From: Litoditis marina
Taxonomy: Eukaryota; Nematoda; Chromadorea; Rhabditida; Rhabditidae
Direction: 5' to 3'
DNA length: 64,000 nt
Assembly: GCA_964036275.1 (NCBI GenBank)
Contig: OZ038434.1
Location: forward strand, 19,891,879 to 19,955,878
Shown here: piece after piece, positions 49,035 through 60,387 of the stretch
Layout: each line of letters begins with the position of its first letter
Position numbering within the stretch: the stretch's first letter is position 1
Notes under the pieces: generated by a model
Databases searched by the model: none
Seen by the model: only the letters and a program-made list of their open reading frames with translations
What the model was told of the DNA's origin: nothing
Program-made: the position numbers and the translations under genes

Positions 49035-51560
49035 AAACTCCTCTCATGTGTAGAAACTTGAAAATGTTCATCTTATTTGCATAAGTTGAAACAGTCCCGA
49101 AATAATTGAGTGGCGGTGCTAACCAAAAACACCCCCAAGTTGACGTGAATGGAGTTGCGATTTTCGCCCTACGTGAGATTTAGTATTCAAACTTGGTATT
49201 TTTGAACTCCTCTCATGTGTAGAAACTTAAAAATGTTCATCTTATTTGTATAAGTTGAAACAGTCCCGAAATAATTGAGTGGCCGTGCTAACCAAAAACA
49301 CCCCCAAGTTGACGTGAATGGAGTTGCGATTTTCGCCCTACGTGGGATTTAGTGTTCAAACTTGGTATTTTTGAACTTCTCTCATGTGTAGAAACTCAAA
49401 AATGTTCATCTTATTAGCATAAGTTGAAACAGTCCCGAAATAATTGAGTGGCGGTGCTAACCAAAAACACCCCCAAATTGACGTGAATGGAGTTGCGATT
49501 TTTGCCCTACGTGAGATTTAGTGTTCAAACTTGGTATTTTTGAACTCCTCTCATGTGTATAAACTTAAAAATGTTCATCTTATTTGCATAAGTTAAAACA
49601 GTCCCGAAATAATTGAGTGGCCGTGCTAACCAAAAACACCCCCAAGTTGACGTGAATGGAGTTGCGATTTTCGCCCTACGTGAGATTTAGTATTCAAACT
49701 TGGTATTTTTGAACTCCTCTCATGTGTAGAAACTTAAAAATGTTCATCTTATTTGTATAAGTTGAAACAGTCCCGAAATAATTGAGTGGCCGTGCTAACC
49801 AAAAACACCCCCAAGTTGACGTGAATGGAGTTGCGATTTTCGCCCTACGTGGGATTTAGTATTCAAACTTGGTATTTTTGAACTCCTCTCATGTGTAGAA
49901 ACTTAAAAATGTTCATCTTATCTGCATAAGTTGAAACAGTCCCGAAATAATTGAGTGGCGGTGCTAACCAAAAACACCCCCAAGTTGACGTGAATGGAGT
50001 TGCGATTTTCGCCCTACGTGAGATTTAGTATTCAAACTTGGTATTTTTGAACTCCTCTCATGTGTAGAAACTCAAAAATGTTCATCTTATTTGTATAAGT
50101 TGAAACAGTCCCGAAATAATTAAGTGGCCGTGCTAACCAAAAACACCCCCAAGTTGACGTGAATGGAGTTGCGATTTTCGCCCTACGTGGGATTTAGTGT
50201 TCAAACTTGGTATTTTTGAACTTCTCTCATGTGTAGAAACTCAAAAATGTTCATCTTATTAGCATAAGTTGAAACAGTCCCGAAATAATTGAGTGGCGGT
50301 GCTAACCAAAAACACCCCCAAATTGACGTGAATGGAGTTGCGATTTTTGCCCTACGTGAGATTTAGTGTTCAAACTTGGTATTTTTGAACTCCTCTCATG
50401 TGTAGAAACTTAAAAATGTTCATCTTATTTGCATAAGTTGAAACAGTCCCGAAATAATTGAGTGGCGGTGCTAACCAAAAACACCCCCAAGTTGACGTGA
50501 ATGGAGTTGCGATTTTCGCCCTACGTGAGATTTAGTGTTCAAACTTGGTATTTTTGAACTCCTCTCATGTGTAGAAACTTAAAAATGTTCATCTTATTTG
50601 CATAAGTTGAAACAGTCCCGAAATAATTGAGTGGCGGTGCTAACCAAAAACACCCCCAAGTTGACGTGAATGGAGTTGCGATTTTCCCCCTACGTGGGAT
50701 TTAGTGTTCAAACTTGGTATTTTTGAACTCCTCTCATGCGTAGAAACTTAAAAATGTTCATCTTATTAGCATAAGTTGAAACAGTCCCGAAATAATTGAG
50801 TGGCGGTGCTAACCAAAAACACCCCCAAATTGACGTCAATGGAGTTGCGATTTTCGCCCTACGTGAGATTTAGTATTCAAACTTGGTATTTTTGAACTCC
50901 TCTCATGTGTAGAAACTTAAAATTTTTTATCTTATTTGTATAAGTTAAAACAGTCCCGAAATAATTGAGTGGCCGTGCTAACCAAAAACACCCCCAAGTT
51001 GACGTGAATGGAGTTGCGATTTTCGCCCTACGTGAGATTTAGTATTCAAACTTGGTATTTTTGAACTCCTCTCATGTGTAGAAACTTGAAAATGTTCATC
51101 TTATTTGTATAAGTTGAAACAGTCCCGAAATAATTGAGTGGCCGTGCTAACCAAAAACACCCCCAAAGTTGACGTGAATGGAGTTGCGATTTTTGCCCTA
51201 CGTGAGATTTAGTGTTCAAACTTGGTATTTTTGAACTCCCCTCATGTGTAGAAACTCAAAAATGTTCATCTTATTAGCATAAGTTGAAACAGTCCCGAAA
51301 TAATTGAGTGGCGGTGCTAACCAAAAACACCCCCAAGTTGACGTGAATGGAGTTGCGATTTCGCCCTACGTGAGATTTAGTGTTCAAACTTGGTATTTTT
51401 GAACTCCTTTCATGTGTAGAAACGTCAAAATGTTCATCTTATTAGCATAAGTTGAAACAGTCCCGAAATAATTGAGTGGCGGTGCTAACCAAAAACACCC
51501 CCAAGTTGACGTGAATGGAGTTGCGATTTTCGCCCTACGTGGGATTTAGTGTTCAAACTT

Positions 51561-54500
51561 GGTCTTTCGAACTCCTCTCATGTGTAGAAACTCAAAAATG
51601 TTCATCTTATTTGCATAAGTTGAAACAGTCCCGAAATAATTGAGTGGCGGTGCTAACCAAAAACACTCCCAAATTGACGTGAATGGAGTTGCGATTTTTG
51701 CCCTACGTGAGATTTAGTGTTCAAACTTGGTATTTTTGAACTCCTCTCATGTGTAGAAACTAAAAAATGTTCATCTTATTAGCATAAGTTGAAACAGTCC
51801 CGAAATAATTGAGTGGCGGTGCTAACCAAAAACACCCCCAAAGTTGACGTGAATGGAGTTGCGATTTTCGCCCTACGTGGGATTTAGTGTTCAAACTTGG
51901 TATTTTTGAACTCCTCTCATGTGTAGAAACTGAAAAATGTTCATCTTATTAGCATAAGTTGAAACAGTCCCGAAATAATTGAGTGGCGGTGCTAACCAAA
52001 AACACCCCCAAATTGACGTGAATGGAGTTGCGATTTTCCCCCTACGTGGGATTTAGTGTTCAAACTTGGTATTTTTGAACTCCTCTCATGCGTAGAAACT
52101 TAAAAATGTTCATCTTATTAGCATAAGTTGAAACAGTCCCGAAATAATTGAGTGGCGGTGCTAACCAAAAACACCCCCAAATTGACGTCAATGGAGTTGC
52201 GATTTTCGCCCTACGTGAGATTTAGTATTCAAACTTGGTATTTTTGAACTCCTCTCATGTGTAGAAACTTAAAAATGTTCATCTTATTTGCATAAGTTGA
52301 AACAGTCCCGAAATAATTGAGTGGCGGTGCTAACCAAAAACACCCCCAAGTTGACGTGAATGGAGTTGCGATTTTCGCCCTACGTGAGATTTAGTGTTCA
52401 AACTTGGTATTTTTGAACTCCTCTCATGTGTAGAAACTTAAAAATGTTCATCTTATTTGCATAAGTTGAAACAGTCCCGAAATAATTGAGTGGCGGTGCT
52501 AACCAAAAACACCCCCAAGTTGACGTGAATGGAGTTGCGATTTTCCCCCTACGTGGGATTTAGTGTTCAAACTTGGTATTTTTGAACTCCTCTCATGCGT
52601 AGAAACTTAAAAATGTTCATCTTATTAGCATAAGTTGAAACAGTCCCGAAATAATTGAGTGGCGGTGCTAACCAAAAACACCCCCAAATTGACGTCAATG
52701 GAGTTGCGATTTTCGCCCTACGTGAGATTTAGTATTCAAACTTGGTATTTTTGAACTCCTCTCATGTGTAGAAACTTAAAATTTTTTATCTTATTTGTAT
52801 AAGTTAAAACAGTCCCGAAATAATTGAGTGGCCGTGCTAACCAAAAACACCCCCAAGTTGACGTGAATGGAGTTGCGATTTTCGCCCTACGTGAGATTTA
52901 GTATTCAAACTTGGTATTTTTGAACTCCTCTCATGTGTAGAAACTTGAAAATGTTCATCTTATTTGTATAAGTTGAAACAGTCCCGAAATAATTGAGTGG
53001 CCGTGCTAACCAAAAACACCCCCAAAGTTGACGTGAATGGAGTTGCGATTTTTGCCCTACGTGAGATTTAGTGTTCAAACTTGGTATTTTTGAACTCCCC
53101 TCATGTGTAGAAACTCAAAAATGTTCATCTTATTAGCATAAGTTGAAACAGTCCCGAAATAATTGAGTGGCGGTGCTAACCAAAAACACCCCCAAGTTGA
53201 CGTGAATGGAGTTGCGATTTCGCCCTACGTGAGATTTAGTGTTCAAACTTGGTATTTTTGAACTCCTTTCATGTGTAGAAACGTCAAAATGTTCATCTTA
53301 TTAGCATAAGTTGAAACAGTCCCGAAATAATTGAGTGGCGGTGCTAACCAAAAACACCCCCAAGTTGACGTGAATGGAGTTGCGATTTTCGCCCTACGTG
53401 GGATTTAGTGTTCAAACTTGGTCTTTCGAACTCCTCTCATGTGTAGAAACTCAAAAATGTTCATCTTATTTGCATAAGTTGAAACAGTCCCGAAATAATT
53501 GAGTGGCGGTGCTAACCAAAAACACTCCCAAATTGACGTGAATGGAGTTGCGATTTTTGCCCTACGTGAGATTTAGTGTTCAAACTTGGTATTTTTGAAC
53601 TCCTCTCATGTGTAGAAACTAAAAAATGTTCATCTTATTAGCATAAGTTGAAACAGTCCCGAAATAATTGAGTGGCGGTGCTAACCAAAAACACCCCCAA
53701 AGTTGACGTGAATGGAGTTGCGATTTTCGCCCTACGTGGGATTTAGTGTTCAAACTTGGTATTTTTGAACTCCTCTCATGTGTAGAAACTGAAAAATGTT
53801 CATCTTATTAGCATAAGTTGAAACAGTCCCGAAATAATTGAGTGGCGGTGCTAACCAAAAACACCCCCAAATTGACGTGAATGGAGTTGCGATTTTCCCC
53901 CTACGTGGGATTTAGTGTTCAAACTTGGTATTTTTGAACTCCTCTCATGCGTAGAAACTTAAAAATGTTCATCTTATTAGCATAAGTTGAAACAGTCCCG
54001 AAATAATTGAGTGGCGGTGCTAACCAAAAACACCCCCAAATTGACGTCAATGGAGTTGCGATTTTCGCCCTACGTGAGATTTAGTATTCAAACTTGGTAT
54101 TTTTGAACTCCTCTCATGTGTAGAAACTTAAAAATTTTCATCTTATTTGCATAAGTTAAAACAGTCCCGAAATAATTGAGTGGCCGTGCTAACCAAAAAC
54201 ACCCCCAAGTTGACGTGAATGGAGTTGCGATTTTCGCCCTACGTGAGATTTAGTATTCAAACTTGGTATTTTTGAACTCCTCTCATGTGTAGAAACTTGA
54301 AAATGTTCATCTTATTTGTATAAGTTGAAACAGTCCCGAAATAATTGAGTGGCCGTGCTAACCAAAAACACCCCCAAAGTTGACGTGAATGGAGCTGCGA
54401 TTTTTGCCCTACGTGAGATTTAGTGTTCAAACTTGGTATTTTTGAACTCCCCTCATGTGTAGAAACTCAAAAATGTTCATCTTATTAGCATAAGTTGAAA

Positions 54501-56628
54501 CAGTCCCGAAATAATTGAGTGGCGGTGCTAACCAAAAACACCCCCAAGTTGACGTGAATGGAGTTGCGATTTCGCCCTACGTGAGATTTAGTGTTCAAAC
54601 TTGGTATTTTTGAACTCCTTTCATGTGTAGAAACGTCAAAATGTTCATCTTATTAGCATAAGTTGAAACAGTCCCGAAATAATTGAGTGGCGGTGCTAAC
54701 CAAAAACACCCCCAAGTTGACGTGAATGGAGTTGCGATTTTCGCCCTACGTGGGATTTAGTGTTCAAACTTGGTCTTTCGAACTCCTCTCATGTGTAGAA
54801 ACTCAAAAATGTTCATCTTATTTGCATAAGTTGAAACAGTCCCGAAATAATTGAGTGGCGGTGCTAACCAAAAACACTCCCAAATTGACGTGAATGGAGT
54901 TGCGATTTTTGCCCTACGTGAGATTTAGTGTTCAAACTTGGTATTTTTGAACTCCCCTCATGTGTAGAAACTCAAAAATGTTCATCTTATTAGCATAAGT
55001 TGAAACAGTCCCGAAATAATTGAGTGGCGGTGCTAACCAAAAACACCCCCAAGTTGACGTGAATGGAGTTGCGATTTCGCCCTACGTGAGATTTAGTGTT
55101 CAAACTTGGTATTTTTGAACTCCTTTCATGTGTAGAAACGTCAAAATGTTCATCTTATTAGCATAAGTTGAAACAGTCCCGAAATAATTGAGTGGCGGTG
55201 CTAACCAAAAACACCCCCAAGTTGACGTGAATGGAGTTGCGATTTTCGCCCTACGTGGGATTTAGTGTTCAAACTTGGTCTTTCGAACTCCTCTCATGTG
55301 TAGAAACTCAAAAATGTTCATCTTATTTGCATAAGTTGAAACAGTCCCGAAATAATTGAGTGGCGGTGCTAACCAAAAACACTCCCAAATTGACGTGAAT
55401 GGAGTTGCGATTTTTGCCCTACGTGAGATTTAGTGTTCAAACTTGGTATTTTTGAACTCCTCTCATGTGTAGAAACTAAAAAATGTTCATCTTATTAGCA
55501 TAAGTTGAAACAGTCCCGAAATAATTGAGTGGCGGTGCTAACCAAAAACACCCCCAAAGTTGACGTGAATGGAGTTGCGATTTTCGCCCTACGTGGGATT
55601 TAGTGTTCAAACTTGGTATTTTTGAACTCCTCTCATGTGTAGAAACTGAAAAATGTTCATCTTATTAGCATAAGTTGAAACAGTCCCGAAATAATTGAGT
55701 GGCGGTGCTAACCAAAAACACCCCCAAGTTGACGTGAATGGAGTTGCGATTTTCGCCCTACGTGAGATTTAGTGTTCAAACTTGGTATTTTTGAACTCCT
55801 CTCATGTGTAGAAACTTAAAAATGTTCATCTTATTAGCATAAGTTGAAACAGTCCCGAAATAATTGAGTGGCGGTGCTAACCAAAAACACCCCCAAATTG
55901 ACGTCAATGGAGTTGCGATTTTCGCCCTACGTGAGATTTAGTATTCAAACTTGGTATTTTTGAACTCCTCTCATGTGTAGAAACTTAAAAATTTTCATCT
56001 TATTTGCATAAGTTAAAACAGTCCCGAAATAATTGAGTGGCCGTGCTAACCAAAAACACCCCAAGTTGACGTGAATGGAGTTGCGATTTTCGCCCTACGT
56101 GAGATTTAGTATTCAAACTTGGTATTTTTGAACTCCTCTCATGTGTAGAAACTTGAAAATGTTCATCTTATTTGTATAAGTTGAAACAGTCCCGAAATAA
56201 TTGAGTGGCCGTGCTAACCAAAAACACCCCCAAAGTTGACGTGAATGGAGTTGCGATTTTTGCCCTACGTGAGATTTAGTGTTCAAACTTGGTATTTTTG
56301 AACTCCCCTCATGTGTAGAAACTCAAAAATGTTCATCTTATTAGCATAAGTTGAAACAGTCCCGAAATAATTGAGTGGCGGTGCTAACCAAAAACACCCC
56401 CAAGTTGACGTGAATGGAGTTGCGATTTCGCCCTACGTGAGATTTAGTGTTCAAACTTGGTATTTTTGAACTCCTTTCATGTGTAGAAACGTCAAAATGT
56501 TCATCTTATTAGCATAAGTTGAAACAGTCCCGAAATAATTGAGTGGCGGTGCTAACCAAAAACACCCCCAAGTTGACGTGAATGGAGTTGCGATTTTCGC
56601 CCTACGTGGGATTTAGTGTTCAAACTTG
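51561..56628 (+). repeat. Nested SatA higher-order repeats of 11, 8, 3 and 8 monomers
   Basis: Spacing is set by the rare monomer with GGTCTTTCGAACT. Companion variants travel with it: CCCCCAAAGTTG, ACACTCCC, AAACGTCAAAATG. The uneven multiples suggest successive unequal exchanges. Confidence 0.85.
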
Positions 56629-59049
56629 GTCTTTCGAACTCCTCTCATGTGTAGAAACTCAAAAATGTTCATCTTATTTGCATAAGTTGAAACAGTCCCG
56701 AAATAATTGAGTGGCGGTGCTAACCAAAAACACTCCCAAATTGACGTGAATGGAGTTGCGATTTTTGCCCTACGTGAGATTTAGTGTTCAAACTTGGTAT
56801 TTTTGAACTCCTCTCATGTGTAGAAACTAAAAAATGTTCATCTTATTAGCATAAGTTGAAACAGTCCCGAAATAATTGAGTGGCGGTGCTAACCAAAAAC
56901 ACCCCCAAAGTTGACGTGAATGGAGTTGCGATTTTCGCCCTACGTGGGATTTAGTGTTCAAACTTGGTATTTTTGAACTCCTCTCATGTGTAGAGACTGA
57001 AAAATGTTCATCTTATTAGCATAAGTTGAAACAGTCCCGAAATAATTGAGTGGCGGTGCTAACCAAAAACACCCCCAAGTTGACGTGAATGGAGTTGCGA
57101 TTTTCCCCCTACGTGGGATTTAGTGTTCAAACTTGGTATTTTTGAACTCCTCTCATGTGTAGAAACTTAAAAATGTTCATCTTATTAGCATAAGTTGAAA
57201 CAGTCCCGAAATAATTGAGTGGCGGTGCTAACCAAAAACACCCCCAAGTTGACGTGAATGGAGTTGCGATTTTCGCCCTACGTGGGATTTAGTGTTCAAA
57301 CTTGGTATTTTCTGAACTCCTCTCATGTGTAGAAACTCAAAAATGTTCATCTTATTTGCATAAGTTGAAACAGTCCCAAAATAATTGAGTGGCGGTGCTA
57401 ACCAAAAACACCCCCAAATTGACGTGAATGGAGTTGCGATTTTCGCCCTACGTGAGATTTAGTATTCAAACTTGGTATTTTTGAACTCCTCTTATGTGTA
57501 GAAACTTAAAAATGTTCATCTTATTTGCATAAGTTGAAACAGTCCCGAAATAATTGAGTGGCCGTGCTAACCAAAAACACCCCCAAGTTGACGTGAATGG
57601 AGTTGCGATTTTCGCCCTACGTGGGATTTAGTGTTCAAACTTGGTATTTTTGAACTTCTCTCATGTGTAGAAACTCAAAAATGTTCATCTTATTAGCATG
57701 AGTTGGAACAGATCTGAAATAATTGAGTGGCGGTGCTAACCAAAAACACCCCCAAATTGACGTGAATGGAGTTGCGATTTTTGCCCTACGTGGGATTTAG
57801 TGTTCAAACTTGGTATTTTCTGAACTCCTCTCATGTGTAGAAACTCAAAAATGTTCATCTTATTTGCATAAGTTGAAACAGTCCCGAAATAATTGAGTGG
57901 CGGTGCTAACCAAAAACACCCCCAAATTGACGTGAATGGAGTTGCGATTTTCGCCCTACGTGAGATTTAGTATTCATACTTGGTATTTTTGAACTCCTCT
58001 TATGTGTAGAAACTTAAAAATGTTCATCTTATTTGCATAAGTTGAAACAGTCCCGAAATAATTGAGTGGCCGTGCTAACCAAAAACACCCCCAAGTTGAC
58101 GTGAATGGAGTTGCGATTTTCGCCCTACGTGGGATTTAGTGTTCAAACTTGGTATTCTTGAACTCCTCTCATGTGTAGAAACTCAAAAATGTTCATCTTA
58201 TTAGCATGAGTTGAAACAGTCCTGAAATAATTGAGTGGCGGTGCTAACCAAAAACACCCCCAAATTGACGTGAATGGAGTTGCGATTTTCGCACTACGTG
58301 AGATTTAGTATTCAAACTTGGTATTTTTGAACTCCTCTCATGTGTAGAAACTCAAAAATGTTCATCTTATTAGCATAAGTTGAAACAGTCCCGACATAAT
58401 TGAGTGGCGGTGCTAACCAAAAACACCCCCAAGTTGACGTGAATGGAGTTGCGATTTTCGCCCTACGTGAGATTTAGTGTTCAAACTTGGTATTTTTGAA
58501 CTCCTCTCATGTGTAGAAACTTAAAAATGTTCATCTTATTAGCATAAGTTGAAACAGTCCCGAAATAATTGAGTGGCGGTGCTAACCAAAAACACCCCTA
58601 AGTTGACGTGAATGGAGTTGCGATTTTCGCCCCACGTGGGATTTAGTGTTCAAACTTGGTATTTTTGAACTCCTCTCATGTGTAGAAACTTAAAAATGTT
58701 CATCTTATTAGCATAAGTTGAAACAGTCCCGAAATAATTGAGTGGCGGTGCTAACCAAAAACACCCCCAAATTGACGTGAATGGAGTTGCGATTTTCGCC
58801 CTACGTGAGATTTAGTATTCAAACTTGGTATTTTTGAACTCCTCTTATGTGTAGAAACTTAAAAATGTTCATCTTATTTGCATAAGTTGAAACAGTCCCG
58901 AAATAATTGAGTGGCCGTGCTAACCAAAAACACCCCCAAGTTGACGTGAATGGAGTTGCGATTTTCGCCCTACGTGGGATTTAGTGTTCAAACTTGGTAC
59001 TTTTGAACTCCTCTCATGTGTAGAAACTCAAAAATGTTCATCTTATTAG

Positions 59050-59777
59050 AATAGAATAGAATAGAATAGAATGTTTATTCGCGATTGAACACGTGTCTTT
59101 CCACATTGGTATATGTGGCACTACAAACTATAATTGTAGATTTAGGAGAAAGAATAAAATGTAGAGTATTGTTTACTCTGTTACGCGCTCATTGTATGAT
59201 ATGCATTGTTGCAGTATTGCACAATTGAAACGATGATTGTACCAGGAAGTTTGTAGGACAATACTGATGGCCAAATATGAACATTTGTTTTTGAAGAGAT
59301 CATTCAGATTAGCACGTTTTCTTAGATGAAGACTGTATGAATGTTGGTTGTGCCATGCGTCAGATTGAAGAGATAAGTGGTCACAAAGTTTTAGTAGTAA
59401 GGAGGTGATTCATTGGTGTTGTTTTTGAGGGTGTGAAGGTCAGTCATGTATCTCGGCAATAAAGTACTTCGATCATTTAATCGATCATTTGAAGTACTTC
59501 GATCATGCATCCAACAATGCGCTCCCATGTCGATCTTCGGTAGGTAAGCAACGTTGTCCACTTATCCCTCAACAATTTCGTAGATCAGAGATACAGCGGA
59601 CAGCAACTCCTCTAACACATTATAGACACGAATGTCGTCCAATTTTACCTAATACGACAAAAATGACATTTGTGACCACCTATATACCTAGGAAGTAGTG
59701 ATAGAGAACTTTCGAACAGTTTTACCCTCTAACGAAAACATGCTGCACCCAAACTCTCCCTCTAGGACTATAAATGA
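59050..59777 (-). mobile_element. 5'-truncated LINE-like retroelement 3' end, inserted in SatA
   Basis: The 728-bp insert splits a SatA monomer and is flanked by TATTAG on both sides (59044-59049 and 59778-59783), a likely target-site duplication. On the minus strand it ends with AATAAA (59074-59079) followed by a pentanucleotide tail of CTATT repeats (59050-59072), typical of a retroelement 3' end. Inside is a direct repeat AAGTACTTCGATCAT (59462-59476 and 59492-59506). The family is not certain. Confidence 0.75.
59173..59409 (-). pseudogene. 79-codon open frame, possible C-terminal remnant of a LINE reverse-transcriptase ORF
   Basis: A minus-strand frame, open from an upstream stop at 59410-59412 to TAA at 59173-59175, without an ATG start. 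It contains HSYSLHLRKRANLNDLF followed by an SIVLQTSWYNH stretch. This resembles the H-Y-LR ... WN pattern near the end of CR1/Jockey-type polyproteins. It lies upstream of the AATAAA and tail on the same strand, as expected for a retroelement 3' end. The match is by eye only. Confidence 0.4.
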
Positions 59778-60387
59778 TATTAGCATGAGTTGAAACAGTC
59801 CTGAAATAATTGAGTGGCGGTGCTAACCAAAAACACCCCCAAATTGACGTGAATGGAGTTGCGATTTTCGCCCTACGTGAGATTTAGTATTCAAACTTGG
59901 TATTTTTGAACTCCTCTCATGTGTAGAAACTCGTAAATATTCATCTTATTAGCATAAGTTGAAACAGTCCCGAAATATTTGAGTGGCGGTGCTAACCAAA
60001 AACACCCCCAAGTTGACGTGAATGGAGTTGCGATTTTTGCCCTACGTGAGATTTAGTGTTCAAACTTGGTATATTTGAACTCCTCTCATGTGTAGAAACT
60101 TCGAACTGTTCATCTTATTAGCATAAGTTGAAACAGTCCCGAAATAATTGAGTGGCGGTGCTAACCAAAAACATCCCCAAGTTGACGTGAATGGAGTTGC
60201 GATTTTCGCCCTACGTGAGATTTAGTGTTCAAACTTGGTATTTTTGAACTCCTCTCATGTGTAGAAACTTAAAAATGTTTATCTTATTAGCATAAGTTGA
60301 AACAGTCCCGAAATAATTGAGTGGCGTGCTAACCAAAAACACCCCCAAGTTGACGTGAATGGAGTTGCGATTTTCGCCCTACGTGGG
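59778..60387 (+). repeat. Satellite A array, block 5, plus orientation
   Basis: About 3.6 monomers continue the monomer interrupted at 59049. The block ends at CCTACGTGGG, where the array switches strand. Confidence 0.96.

Larger units (their letters stand above)
35645..59049 (+). repeat. Satellite A array, block 4, plus orientation
   Basis: About 138 monomers of 169 bp. Higher-order periods are visible from rare variants. TGTTCGTCTT recurs after 1689 bp (43832 to 45521). TTTTAAACTCC recurs after 2364 bp (46671 to 49035). GGTCTTTCGAACT occurs at 51561, 53420, 54772, 55277 and 56628 (intervals 1859, 1352, 505 and 1351 bp). The first ten or so monomers mirror block 3. No gene is present. Confidence 0.97.

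Noticed and set aside
59489..59698. 69-codon plus-strand frame in the retroelement insert, ending KMTFVTTYIPRK
   Set aside because: It has only a TTG start and runs opposite to the element's AATAAA and tail. The FVTTY phrase vaguely recalls retroelement polyproteins but is too short to support a call.
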